A stretch of DNA of 64,000 nt from Pycnopodia helianthoides (GCA_032158295.1 CM063246.1:1893371-1957370); one strand, 5' to 3'; positions 22,053 to 35,174 are shown, counted from the stretch's first letter. Made by a program: numbers and translations. Notes: a model not told the origin generated them from the sequence alone.

Positions 22053-23589
22053 AGGCTATACAGCAAAAAAAAGAGTGAGGTTTAGTCAGAGTCTAGTACC
22101 TAGAATCGCATGCTGTTTTATTGCGGAGTTACGCACGGGGGAGGCTAATTTGCGACGATCGCGAAAAAAACAAACACGCAATGTTTACCACCAATGCTTG
22201 TTAAATTATACAATGTAACTCGAGAAAGATATCCGGCTCCAGTTAGGAATATTGGGAATACATCAGTTTCGACTCAGATAGATTCAGTGATAGTTCTAAT
22301 AGCACCGGGCGAGGATAGTGACAACGTTGAGCCCCCGACGATGAAGAGGTGACTCGCGGTGACTCAGATTCAAGCCACTGGCAAAAACGCATGTAAACAA
22401 CGGATCCAACACATAACGCCGGCTGCTGCTTGCACTGCTGGCGACGACCGTCGATGTCCAGGACGATGACCAACGAACGTTTAAACATGTTCTTATTCCT
22501 CCTGACTGGTAAATTTAATGTCATTTAATCATGATGAATACATGTGCATTACAGCCTAGTTTCCTTCGAAAGTGTGATGTGAGAGAGCAAACGTTCTGTT
22601 GCGGCGTATCTGTGTTATAGCGCCCTCATTTGTCGAGTCATTGCATTTTTGAGACTAGAAAAAGGAGGACGAAACTTTCAGACAAAAGGCCAATCATTAC
22701 GGGGGATAATTCATTCCCAGGAATGTAACAGTTGGCGAGTAATTAGTACATATAATACTTTCCTCTTCATAGTATGGATTAAGGAAGTTTTGGGCTACTT
22801 GGATATAAGATTTATAGAGGGTTTTTGTTGTAAGTCCAGTCACATGTTTTCTTGTGTAAACAGCATGGTTCATGTCATGTATATAGTACTGCAGGGGTTT
22901 TGCATAGGTTATAAATGTGCCTTTCTTTCACACGTTACTGTAGACTAGGAAGAGTCATGCTGCCTTGTTTGTAAAGGTTGTTGATACTGGTCAAGCATTT
23001 CTATTATTAGGATCTAAGCACTTAATTATTGCTGATTTAAATAGTCTCTTGTCTCAGTTGAAATAGGATAATAGACAAACATGGCATTAGTTATTCGGCT
23101 CAGTTCAAGATATAATCACAGTTACTAGTTGATGATTCAAGTAATGTTTGGGATTATTGTTAAGCCCTCTCGTGGTTATTGTTGTTGTTGTTACAGTAAA
23201 CCGCTGACACTGGACCAGTTGAACTTGAAGAATAAACAGCTGAAGTTAAGCAGAAGAACTGTTTGTTAAGACTCCTTGTTAGCGCGTTTGAACTTACATT
23301 ATATACCTACCATGTAACAAGTGTTAAGAAGTTACACGTTCAGTTACTGAACTGTCCAGATTTCAGGCTACACATGATGTTTATGGTTTTTTTTAGATAC
23401 TATTATTTTTTTAAGACATGGCTGGTTTTGTACAATTAATTGTACCACCATTAAAAACTTATATCACTGCAACTTTATTTTTTTCTAAAGAAATGTTTGT
23501 TTCACATCACAGACCATCCTTGAAGGCTTGGTACGAGGCTACTACTATTTTTTTTTAGTCCATATTATGTCTTGACCTGTATTTTTGTT
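22053..23589. other. Intergenic, no gene recognised
   Basis: A 93-aa minus-strand frame (22524-22243) has no domain I recognise and no clear splice partner. Otherwise AT-rich sequence with short GTT repeats near 23,180. Confidence 0.35.
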
Positions 23590-23830
23590 TTCTAAAACTC
23601 CTGTTTAAGAAAACCCGCAGGATTTTGTGCAGGATTCAGTGAGGTTCAAAAAGCAGATTCTTTTGCCTTTGTCATATAGTTTCATCACGATTTGGTAGTT
23701 GTTTTTCAACTGTGATAAAGCTGATATTTGATTCTTTGTCACATTGTTTTTCTGTTGTCTCAAACGAATATGAGCAAGTTCAAATTTGGTGGCCTCCAAA
23801 TAATTCTCAAGTGTGAGATTGAATGTTGAT
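23590..23830 (-). pseudogene. Penelope-like element RT fragment (N-terminal part)
   Basis: Minus-strand frame contains LTKNQ-like NVTKNQISALSQLKNNYQIV followed by MKLYDKGKRI, resembling the 'LTxxExxALxxLKNNxxIVIKPADKG' start of Penelope-type reverse transcriptases. It is short, diverged and without other domains. The assignment rests on this one motif. Confidence 0.45.
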
Positions 23831-24506
23831 TTGGGAAGTCAAGCCGAGAGTGGTTTGAAGTAGTTGGGTTTTGGAAGTCTCGTTATACAATAGATAATAT
23901 CTAAGTGAAAGTAACTGACCCTTATAACCTAATTTGTCACCATAACGAATGCCGTTGAGTTCTTTATGATAGTATTTTTGGCTGTAAGACTGCCATTTTG
24001 AAGAATAAAGACGCCATTTTGAAAATGGCGGACTTAATAGTCTGACACTCTCAATAATGCATTTTTTGAACTGTTGGACACGGCAAACATATACATAGCT
24101 ACTGAAATGAAGATTCTAGGCCTCTTACTTTCCGAGTTGTGTAGTTTTATATCAGAAATGGCGGTCATTTTGGAAAATGGCCGCCAAGGCCGCTGCAGGC
24201 CAATTCAGAGATGGCACTATATCAAAAATTTCATGTTTGGTACAAAGTACATAATTATGTGCCAAGTTTCATGCTTTTACCACAGAGTGCAAGAAACTTT
24301 CATATTATTGCACTTATCCGCTGGACTAATAAGTTTAATGATAACATGAACGTCAGTTGGGCAACCGGAAACTGAGGTCACGTCTTATTCTCGTGTTTTC
24401 TCGGTTGATTTTTTATTAAACTTCGTGTTACTTTCATCTCATTTTGCCAATATCTTTGTTCGTTGGTGCCAGTCAGAAACTATTCTGTATAAGGAGACCG
24501 CAAACA

Positions 24507-24740
24507 AGGCGCTAGATAGCTCAGCTGGTAGAGCGGTGTCATAGGGAAATCTGTGCCCAGAGAGATTCTGTCCCCCATTGCAGGAGGATGATTCAAAAGA
24601 GGGCGCTATCAAAGACGTTTGTGCACAGGTCGCCGTATGGGGGACAGAATCTCTGGGGGGGGGGACACACACAGAATCTCATGTCACATCGGCACGTTAA
24701 TCCGGAGGTCACAGGTTCAAGTCCCGCTCTAGTCGATTTT
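24507..24740 (+). mobile_element. tRNA-derived SINE head split by a hairpin insertion
   Basis: The 5' half GCGCTAGATAGCTCAGCTGG TAGAGCG (A box) and the 3' half TTAATCCGGAGGTCACAGG TTCAAGTCCCGCTCTAG (B box) are separated by about 155 bp of unrelated DNA. Fragments of the same SINE lie at 33,470-33,540 and 63,430-63,515. Confidence 0.75.
24557..24660. repeat. Inverted-repeat element inserted in the SINE
   Basis: Arms CCCAGAGAGATTCTGTCCCC and GGGGGACAGAATCTCTGGGG. The interior matches the reverse complement of 1590-1735. TGTCA occurs on both sides of the inserted DNA (about 24,537 and 24,682), a possible target duplication. Confidence 0.65.
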
Positions 24741-24823
24741 TCTTGTTCAACCCAAAATGTATGTAAAAAACCTGTATCTCTCAAAACTTGTTTTATCAAA
24801 ACGTGACTACCCATGAGGGACAC

Positions 24824-25994
24824 TTAAAGGTATTGTACACTTTTGGTAACAGCTCAAAATCAGTGTCCACATTTTGTGTATCGGACTTTACTACCAGCTT
24901 CACTAGAAACTCTTGAGGGCGCCCTTCGCGTCGGATGGAACAGACGATTACTACTTACTAGCTCACATGGTTTCAACAGCCATTGAGCTCCAACGATATT
25001 TTGAGCATTTCTCCTATAAATACACCACTTTTAATCCTTATCCTTCGATGTAGAGTACACACTTTAGTTCCCTAGACACCCCGGAACCACAGTCATGTAA
25101 GTAGTCATAGTTTTTCTAGGCTTATTTTTATAATAACTTGGTAAATAACAAGTTTTCCGGAGCCTTTAGATTTTCACCGTATTTTATGATGTTATTGTGC
25201 CTCGCTCAGTTTTTCACCCACATCCGTCCAGAATCAGCCGGTTTTCTCTCATTATCTCAGACTATTGGATTTCCTTATTGTTTAGATATTTCCAATCCTT
25301 GTTCCCACTGCATAAATTAGTGTATTTCTGCCATTCTCATAGTGTATTTAAAAGTAAATGAGCAATACCTGTTTTTAACCGTAAAACAAGACCCCACGTG
25401 ACCTAGGTATTGGAGCGATCCCTGTATTTAAGGTTTTGGCTGTTTTCTTAAAGGTACTACAGTTTTCAAGGATTTTTGTGACTTTAGTTGTTTTTTCACA
25501 TAAATATCGTTAGTTGTTGAGATGTAAACAAAGGTTTTCTATGCTCTTTTTTGCTACAGTTCACCGTGGAAATAAAGTTTGAATTGGAATCCGAAGCGCT
25601 GACCTTTGGCCATTGTTATTCTTATTTCTGCGGTTGAGACTCTCTGGTCGAACTAAAGCTAGCGCTCCCTTGGAGCTACGCATTTGCAGAAGCCAGAACA
25701 TTTTGTGTGATTAAACATATGCATGAACAAACAAACCTGTGAAAGTTTGAGCTCAATTGGTCATCGAGGTCACAAGAAAATAGTAAAAAGAGCTCTTATG
25801 TGTTTTCTGTTTTTTCAAATTATCGCGCGCGATAATTACTATTGTTTTACTCGTTTCTCAGAAACGATAGCATTTTAGGCAGAAATATTTTAAGGAACCC
25901 TTTCTACCATTACTTACTTTAAATCATGTAAGTTATGTGTGAATCTGTGAACATTGTGTTTTTCGATCTTACCAATAGTGTACAGGGCCTTTAA
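24824..25994 (+). mobile_element. TTAA-MITE, family R4, split by an 819-bp insertion
   Basis: The left end TTAAAGGTATTGTACACTTT is at 24,824 and the inverted right end AGTGTACAGGGCCTTTAA stops at 25,994. The 11-bp ACATTTTGTGT occurs at 24,869-24,879 and 25,699-25,709, bracketing unrelated DNA. With the insert removed the element is about 341 bp and its perfect 20-bp palindrome (AATTATCGCG and complement, 25,818-25,837) falls at the middle, supporting a single interrupted element. Confidence 0.7.
24880..25698. mobile_element. Unclassified insertion in the R4 MITE
   Basis: 819 bp bracketed by the 11-bp ACATTTTGTGT. I recognise no coding domain, terminal repeat or A-tail. An 11-bp duplication would suit target-primed retrotransposition, but the class is unknown. 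Confidence 0.4.
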
Positions 25995-27355
25995 GGGCTA
26001 GACACGTGATATGCAACCCAACCTCGCGGTTGCAGGATCTTGCTAGAGTGTTAAATCTGGTCCTTTAATATCTGAGCGATCTAGTTTGCCTGAACCGTCA
26101 AATCGAGATCAACACATTACGTCCATTAATACTCCATTGCCTGACGCGCAGCAGACTTACACGCGCCTATCCTGTCCGCCATTTTGGGAGTCAAAAAGAA
26201 AGAACAGACCAAATTGCGCTTTCCAAGTTTTTTTTTAAAACTAAAGTGTTTTTCAGATGTCGTTTTTCTTTTAAATTAGTTAGGCCCAGTTCGTGCTTCT
26301 CCCATTATTTTTTTAAATAATCTTTTACTTATTTATTTTTTCTTTAATATTCTTGTGATGTTTTGTTTATATTTTAAAATTCTGTTTTAGTTGAAGCTGT
26401 GATCTGTAATTAGGTTTTAATTTTGGTTGAAATTAGGTTGATTTCTGAATGAATTTGACCGCAATTCTGCCTGTGACTGCAAATTTCTTTTAATTAATCA
26501 AACCGCTTTAGTTGGTATCAAACATCAACAAACAAGAAAGTGTTGTGTTGTAAAGTCCATGATGATTGTTGTATTTGTTTATTTCACCGAGGGTTCTTTT
26601 TCTCGAGACCTGTGAAGAATATTTGTACCAGAGACCTTATAACGGAGTGGCTGAAAAGTCTTGGAAATGTTACAAAGAGCGTTATAATGTTCACGATAAA
26701 GTGCTCACACGGAACGGATCGCGATCACACTCTTTTCACTCGCAGTTTTGAAGCTGAAATCATCCAAAAGAAAGGGCTTTCCAAAAACTGTGCGATTCTG
26801 TTGTCTATTTAAATTTCAGCACGGCTAAATGTTCACTTTTCCGACGCTTCTTTTATTACGCAAATAACCGGGTGGCTATATCGTCGCCCGACGCCAGTAG
26901 TGCATAACTCAAAACAAAACCTCTTTTGTAGTATATAGCACACCAGCTGGTAATTTGTGAAACAGTAATGTGATTTAAATCAATGTCACAACATAAGCTT
27001 TAAGGGCTTAGTAACTGTGATATTATTTACAAAAATAGAGCCGACTGTCGGTGTAATCGCTCTGTAAACATAGTCTTTGCCATCTGCTGTGATGACGTAG
27101 TACCCCGACTATAAGTCACGTGATGACATGTAAACATTGGTTGCGTAATCGGTCTATTTTCTTCCATCCCATTGTCCAGGATTTTGTAAATTTGTACATA
27201 TACATGTACCTGTTTTTAAATATGTTATACCAATTTTTTTTTTACTGAACTAATAATGAATTTTTACTTGTTAACAAGATTTTTTCAGCCATTGGCTGCC
27301 AACCATGTATTTGTTTTTAATTATAAACCAGAATAATATAAATGGTATAGAAGCA
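25995..27355. other. Intergenic, no gene recognised
   Basis: AT-rich. The 90-aa frame at 26,540-26,812 shows no known domain. Confidence 0.35.
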
Positions 27356-27606
27356 TATTGTGCTGAGGTGAGCGAATTGTGCTGAGGTGAGCACATTGTA
27401 CAGAGGTGAGCACATTGTGCTGAGGTGAGCACATTGTGCTGAGGTGAGCACATTGTGCTGAGGTGAGCACATTGTGCTGAGGTGAGCACATTGTGCTGAG
27501 GTGAGCACATTGTGCTGAGGTGAGCACATTGTACAGAGGTGAGCACATTGTGCTGAGGTGAGCACATTGTGCTGAGGTGAGCACATTGTGCTGAGGTGAG
27601 CGCATT
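27356..27606. repeat. 19-bp minisatellite, about 13 units
   Basis: Head-to-tail units of GCACATTGTGCTGAGGTGA with a few variants (ACAGAGG for GCTGAGG, GCGAATTG at the left edge). Each unit contains the short palindrome GCACATTGTGC. It is open in several frames only because it is repetitive. Confidence 0.9.
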
Positions 27607-28372
27607 GCGATGGGTGACTTCCGCGTCGCGAAAGGGGTCAGTTGGTTATAGTTACCTGTAGAAGTGGGACACTTAAAAACAACCCGAGTTTTAACAAAAG
27701 TGAACAGGACAATCAAGGAAATCAAAGTCTCACTCACACAGGGTTTATTCTTAAGCAGGGAGACTCTAGTTTTGGTGTAGAGAAAGACCTTACAATTCAA
27801 CATTACATTGCTCGATTGACAGACAAGTTCCCTACGCTATTACATGTATCATGAGAGACAAAAAGTCCAAACGGATAAAGTTTCATGTAAAAGGTGCGTC
27901 ACTTCTTTCTAGAGTCACGGGAGACAACATCCTGGACTTTTCTAGAAGCAAAAAGTACATGTTTTTGGAGGATATTGATGGTCAGTGTCTCTGCTCATTC
28001 TGGTGCAGGGAATTACAATCGTAAGTCCTGACCCGTTGCTGTCACAACCAATCCGTTGTGCAATAGAAATATGAAATAAAGCGGATCAAGACCCTTGGAG
28101 CCTCGGTCTGGAATTATTGATTTGAATGGCAGAAAAAGAAGATGGCGGTGAGTTTAGTTATTTGGCTGTGACTGTTTCTATACAGAGTCGACCGGCCCAA
28201 AGATATATTGCTTTTGAATACAGCCTAAGTAATAGTCCCCGTATGTATGCATGGAACGCCACACACAACCTTCAGACAATGAGAGGTCTTCCTTTGTCCT
28301 CATAGTGAGGGCGCTGTTTGTATGAGCATCTGACGTCAATTGCAAGGGGTTTGTAACGAATGCCAAATATCA
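27607..28372. other. Flank, right part duplicated at 43.65 kb
   Basis: No gene. From about 28,215 (CCCGTATGTATGCATGGAACG) to 28,372 it matches 43,664-43,790, marking the left edge of the segmental duplication. Confidence 0.6.
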
Positions 28373-28376
28373 TTAA

Positions 28377-28757
28377 AGGCAATGGACACTATTGGTAATT
28401 ACTCCAAACAATTGTTAGCATAAAAACTTACTTGGTAACGAGCAATGGAGAGCTGTTGATAGTATAAAACATTGTGAGAAACGGCTCCCTCTGAAGTAAC
28501 GTAGTTTTTGAGAAAGAAGTAATTTCTCAGTAAAATATTTTAATTGATTTTGAGACCTCACGCGTGAGGTCTCGAAATCAAGCATCATGAAAGCACACAG
28601 CTTCGTGTGACAAGGGTGTTTTTTCTTCCATTATTATCTCGCAACTTCGACGACCAATTGAGTTCAAATTTTCACAGGTTCGTTATTTTGTGCATATGTT
28701 GAGATACACCAAGGGAGAAGACTGGTCTTTGACAATTACCAAAGGTGTCCAGTGTCT
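28377..28757 (-). mobile_element. TTAA-MITE, family R2, inserted at the stop codon of sulfotransferase A
   Basis: Full reverse copy between TTAA at 28,373-28,376 and TTAA at 28,758-28,761. The second TTAA contains the TAA stop codon of copy A. Copy B has the unfilled site with its own different insertion beside it. The central palindrome is intact. Confidence 0.9.
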
Positions 28758-28942
28758 TTAAGCACTATCCTCCCACAGGTATTTATTATCGTCCAGCATA
28801 AGTGCAAGTTCTACATTAAAGGGTTGATAAAACTCTCTCAATAACAGTTTGGTTTCCGGGAGCATTGGTTTGGACGGTCTGTGGTTTACATTGGACGGGC
28901 GGCGGCGACAATACTTTTCAATGCTGGCACTGTCCAGTTTCC
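28758..28942 (-). CDS. CHST15: Sulfotransferase A exon 8 with stop
   Basis: 185 nt from CCACGCAG|GGAAAC to TAA (28760-28758). Reads KLDSASIEKYCRRRPSNVN, PMLPETKLLLREFYQPFN, VELALMLDDNKYLWEDSA. The stop lies in the TTAA target of the adjacent MITE, so the 3' UTR begins inside transposon sequence. Confidence 0.9.
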
Positions 28943-31900
28943 CTGCGTGGAGATTAACAGAAAAAAAGGTTCTACTAAAAAAGATACTTTGTTATAGCGG
29001 TGATAGCACACTATAAATCGTAATAAATGCTAAATGGAGAAATCCGTTTCATCATTACATTTTGTTTGTTGAACTATTTAAACGTGCCATGAAAGTCGCT
29101 TGATATTTTGGACAAATTACAGACATTTACTGTCCCAATCCTTAAAGGAATACTTTTCTATTCAAAATTTACACTGAAATTTGATGTGATTTTATTATTC
29201 TTAATACACCTAATAACAGTGAGTACTTTCCAAAGTGCCTTGTGGTTTTTTTATGGGCTCGGGAAAAAACCACAACCATACCTAGCGTACAAAAAACTGT
29301 TACTTAGCATCATTACGGTACCAGGTTCAACACACAGCCAATACACATCCAACACTCTGATAAAGTGGAACAGTTCCAGCCATCTGATTATTGTATGTCA
29401 GGCAGTGTCGTTGATGTCTGCTGCCACCTAGCGTCACTAAGTCTCCTATTGCAAGAAATAGTTGCACTTTATTAATTTTCATATCGCTCGTATTTTTTCC
29501 TTAACATTGTAACTTACTCAGTTGGAGAAACTCAAACAGTTGATGCAGAATCTCTGTGCAGTTTATCTGCCAGTCCTCCAATCGGATAACCTTAATCTGA
29601 TCACGTGGGAAAACCGTCAGCCAATCACGGAGATAGATTGAGTAAAGTCCAATGCTAGCTCTCTTCAAATTGAACAAGTTTAAAGTATTAACACAAGAAC
29701 AAAAGTTGTTAGTGGAAGCAGAAAGTTAATTTAGATTACGAGGCATCGTATCTGTTTCAAGTGAATTATATTGTACTGTTTACTTAAACAAACATTAACA
29801 ATATTTTTTCTTTGAAGTTCAGTTTTGTACAAACTTCTTCCAGAAACAGAAATGAAAAATAAAGCCTGTTTTGAGAAAAAGAAAATACATCAACAATATT
29901 AGATAACTAAACAAAATACAATATCTAGGAGAGGTTTGCGGTGACACCATGTTAAATCTCTTTTGAGGTGTTGGTTCTGAAAAGAACCGGTGGTTAACGA
30001 CTCAAAAAATACAATATGGGTAATTATGTAACACCCAAGCTGATCCTTGCCATTTTTTGATTGGAGGATTCTCCGTCACGGGATAGCAAATAAACGTACC
30101 ATTGCATGCTACGTCATTCACCGTGCATGTTTCGTTCCATTCAACGTGAATTTTTCGTTCCATCCGATTTGTTTTATTACACGCTCGCCCGCCCTCCATT
30201 GATGAAAGTGACTATTCGAATAAAGATGGCGGAAGCTTCGAATAATTTTGTGCTGCTTAACGACGGCGAAATTGCTGATTTAATTTATGCGTCTGATGCT
30301 ACAAAGACTAAGAAACTAATCAAATTCGCCGTAGGAAAAAAATGCTAAGAGTTCCAGAACAACAGTGGAAGCAGTGTAAGCTTACGGTGATGTAGAACTT
30401 GATAATTTCTTATCGCAGTTTTATGGCGGTTTGAGGAAAGATGACGGGACTTTGTACAATAAGTCGATGCATGCAATCCGTTACGGGATTCATCTCCACT
30501 TTCTATCGGCAAAGGATTTGGACATAACCCAAAATGATACCTTTAAACAGAGCAACAAGGTGTACAAGGCGATGATGGTTAAACTGAAGCGAGAAGTAAA
30601 AGGGCTTGTTCAACACAAGGAACCGGTAAGCAAGGACGATATAACTAAAATTTTCGACTCACATGGACATAACCACCCAAATCGGCCCTTCCAGAACAAG
30701 GTGTTTATCGACATAATGATATGTCAAATTTAAAGTAGTGGGGCGCTTGAGAAAGTATTCTTGTACAAGTTATTTATCATTTATAGTTTAGTGTTATCAT
30801 TCATTCAATGACAAAGATCTACTTGGATGTTATAGGGGCCTATAAAACAAAAAATGAATGTTTTTCATTCGTGCAATAAGGAGAATATTTTCATGGGTTG
30901 AAAGATGAAACGTTCCATTCAACTCGGCTTCGCCTCGTTGAATGTAACATTCCATCTTTCAACTCATGAAAATTGTCTTACCATTGCACTCATAAAAATT
31001 CAGTATTTGTATACCATTTCTGAAAATATTGATTTTGAATAACTTGTTTTTATAAATAGTTGGATTATTTTTCCGACGAAACCAAGCATTCCTCAACTGA
31101 TATCTAAAAAGATGCACACTATATTTTATACTTTATCTATAGATAGTTTCCGCTTGACGTCACACAATGCGAAGTCGACCATCTTTACGGGCATATGGTT
31201 TTTTGAACGCTCAACTCTGCGTTTAGTGCAATGCACGCGCGAGTTTTTATGAAATTCCTTGCGTGATTAGTCGGTGGGCCTCTTGGCTGCATAGAAAAAT
31301 CATAGAGCCAAAACCAAAAATTGGCCGTAAAGATGGCGTCCATCGGGAACTGTCCAGAATTGCATGAGAAACTTTACCATTTGCGTCCCGCTCTTCATAT
31401 CATAGGCACACGTTCTGTTGTCTCGCTTCTTGGTTAGGCATGACTTAAAACCATCCAGGTAATCCACGACTTTTCCGTGAAAAATCGACGGCCCAAGATC
31501 ATAGTCGTGCAAAGTAAAGAAGTTGAAATCAGAGAACAACCTTTTGTTAAAAGTGAAATCAGAAATAATTAAGTGTTAATATTTTGTCTTGATTTTCATT
31601 CACGAAATGTATTGCATGAATATAAAAGAATCCTTCAGATTTAGTAATCGGTAATTTTGCCACGTAAGACTTATGAAACTGAAGTAGATGAAGTCCACGG
31701 AAATCAATCCAAATCAGCAGCCACTGGCCTTATAAGACAACGAGCCTCACTAACCACTGGCCTCAGCAACCACTGGCCTCAGCAGCCACTGGTCCCATAA
31801 ACCACTGAGCCTCAACAGCTGGCCGCAGGCAGCAAGTCACCACGGTTACACTGTTTTTAGTAGCAACTGTCCTCAGCAGCCACTTGCCTGATGTGAAGCC

Positions 31901-34525
31901 ATCGAATCTCACCACTGGCCTCAGCAATCACTTGCATCAAAAGCCAATGATTCCGTGTGTTACTGGTTTCAGCAGAGATTGGCCTCAGGCAGCTCTAGCC
32001 CTCAGCCGCCATTACCACAAGCAGCCACTGGCTTCAGAAGCTACTGTCGTCAGCACTCATCGACCCAAGCAGCAACACGCAAACAGCTTCCGTGACACAG
32101 GGACCACCAGCACATAGAACCATTCCACGGTGTTGGTATCTGTATTCTTGGGCAATAGAATGCGTACAATCGTCTTCCACGTTCGACCACTGGCGACCTA
32201 ATAAACATTCCCTAGCAATTCCCTATATCTGGACAGCTCCCTCTATCGTTGTGTTTAGGATCACACAGAGGAAAACTAATGCATTGTTTATATACTGGAA
32301 CAATAATTCCAGACTCCCAGGCAATGTTAATCTGTCCTTATGCCATAAACTTTAAATACATCTTTCATTATTGAAAATATATATTTCTTCCGTGTAATTA
32401 ATGATATTTTTAGGTTTCTATTCGAATCTTACCACTCACCTTACAGTAGGATCTCGAAATGTGACAATAATCTTAGTATTTGGCAAGACTGTGCGAATAA
32501 CGTCTGCAATAAGATGCGGAGGACCAACGTTTTCCTGCGGGAAGAACTCTCGCCATTTTTGGTTGTCCCAGAACGTCGATGCCGAAGAGTCTCCTATAAT
32601 AATAGAACGAGTCAACAACGAGTTCTAAAGACCGGGTAGTTGTTCAGGTATAGCAGATAGCTGGGAGTATTAAAGGATAACACAGTGTCGTAACTAGACA
32701 TGTCATATTTTTGGGGGTCAGCGAGGGGTGGGGGGGGGGGGAGGAAGCATAAGATAAGACAGACAAACTGCGCAAAAGCACGACTATGTTTACCTACCCA
32801 TAATGACTGTAGGGTCAGAACCGTTTGCAAGGTGCGGTGCAATGTTAACTGACTGGAAATTGATATACCGTGGTAGGTTCACTGAAAACGTAAAGCAATA
32901 CTCAACATAACTGATTTAAATCATTGTTCTATTTAATATCTGTTTTTTTCGAATTGTAATGCTGAGCATATGATTTATCATGCAGCTTGCTCAATATAAA
33001 TGAATAAATTCTTATAAAATATTATTCCCATCATCAAAACCGTAGTTCAAAGTAATTAAACACTTGTTCGGTACTGTACATTTTGTTGAATTAAAGCGAG
33101 TCTGTGGCTAGACATTACATTCCGAACTCTCAGCAAGTTACTTCACACGCGCGCGCAATAACAATGAAAGCGTCCTCTATACAAAAGTTTGTGTTTGTGA
33201 TGTGACGTTCAACGCGCACGTGTGTAAACTGGGTGAGACGTCCAGTTTTCACATCCAGCCACAAGCATGACATTGATCACGACGACATCGCGACAGTGCC
33301 CCGTTAAGAACGGCCTCCAAACTTTCTGCATTGTTGGCTTCCCTTAGTTGCTTGGGAAGCTGGTTCAACAGTTGGGGGCCAATCAATCAATTAATATTGT
33401 AAATTAGGTAAATGTTATAATGATGGATAATTATGAATCATTAAAAACATTATAGTATTTATATTTATATTAATCCGGAGGTCGTTGGTTCAAATCCCGC
33501 TCTAGTCATTTTTTCTTTGTTCAACCCCATACTATTTGAAATTCACCCAGTCAGTTTCCCTTGTGGTTCATTACTTGATATTTATGTTTACTTATTACTC
33601 TCCCAGTGTGATCGGGAGATGTCGGCGTGATGAACGGACCGTATGCATTGACGTCATCACGCCGCCATTTCAGAGTTAAAACGATGATAAAACAATGGAA
33701 AACACATCATGTACGCGCGGCGCAAAGGATGGGCCAATTAGCAACCCTTTTTTTTTACCTCTAGCCGAGGGCGCCCTACTCAAATTACGTCTTGTTCTTA
33801 AGGTCTATTGGCTGATTATAATTTCATAAAGTATAACAACAGAAAAACAAAAGTACTTAAATTTTAATAACAATTAAAGGGAGATGTACCTTGAATTGGA
33901 CTAACCCTAACCCTTAAACATAGATTAAAAGTCTAAAGCCATTTTTCCGGAAATCCTGGATTTCATCGACAACCACAATCAGTGCAAACATAACGTTCAG
34001 TAGACTTAAAATCAAGTCGTTTGAAATTGTAACTTCCTTGTGGTTACAGCGTACAGTTTATCATGCATTCAATGTTTGAAAGACTGTGTGCTATAATGAC
34101 TAAAACATACGGCATACAGCGAGTTGATTTCAAGTCTAACCGTTCAGCGTGGGGGTGTCAGACTTGACAACGATTTCCCCTGAAACTTACTTCCAGACAA
34201 GCGTTTTCTGGTCCACCAGTGTGGTTCCTTCACGCGCGCTCTAAAGACCTGGGGATGCATGTGCAACTTGTTATGCACGTCAGTGGTACCAGCCTTTGGC
34301 ATACCCGCCAGAAAGAAATAGGGTAGACACTTGAGAGATGGTAACGTATCACCGTCATCAGAGAGTTGAGACCACCAGCAGGGATTTCTAAATTGAGGGA
34401 GAAATTTCTCCGGCACCGCATCGAAGACCTAGTTTGCCGAGAAGACAAAACAACACGGTAAGTATTGCATTAGGTGTCACTTTGTCTTGATTACCAACGA
34501 TGAGTGCAGTTGTAACAGGGGATTT

Positions 34526-34559
<34 letters not shown>

Positions 34560-35129
34560 ACACACAGAAGGGCATATGTGGGGTCCTGACAACAATGGAA
34601 CAATGGACCCCACAAGGTCATTTCAATAGGAACAATTGGGCCCCACAAGGGAATTCTTCAGAAAAGGGAATAATAGAACAACAATAGCAGTACCCCACAA
34701 ACCGGATCCGTAAGGATGTGTGTGTGTGTGTGTGTGTGTGTGTACACACAGAAGGGCATATGTGGGGTCCTGACAACAATGGAACAATGGACCCCACAAG
34801 GTCATTTCAATAGGAACAATTGGGCCCCACAAGGGAATTCTTCAGAAAAGGGAATAATAGAACAACAATAGCAGTACCCACAAACCGGATCCGTAAGGAT
34901 GTGTGTGTGTGTGTGTGAGTAGGTATACACATTCAAACCGGGGACCTATAACAAAAGAGGACATTAGGGTCCCCGTTTGGGGAAAGGTCCCCGTTTGGGG
35001 AAAGGTCCCCGTTTGGGGAAAGGTCCCCAGTTGGAAAACGTGTACAAAACCAATGAGAGCTGTTGCCAAAAAGTTAGAGTACAAACAAAAGAGGGACAAT
35101 AGGAGGTCCCCGATTGCAGGTGTTTACAC

Positions 35130-35174
<45 letters not shown>

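Noticed and set aside
22243..22524. 93-aa minus-strand frame as a gene
   Set aside because: No recognised domain, no clear splice partner, and no sign of conservation visible in the window.
27356..27606. CRISPR-like array
   Set aside because: Units are contiguous without unique spacers in an animal genome; this is a minisatellite.
27321..27803. Long frames with repeating NVLTSAQCAHLSTMCSPQH
   Set aside because: Produced by the 19-bp minisatellite, which is open in several frames; not a repeat protein.
32594..32618. In-frame LLTRSII upstream of sulfotransferase exon 5
   Set aside because: Translates the polypyrimidine tract before ATTATAG; the phase of exon 4 requires GDSSAS to follow TVIM directly.
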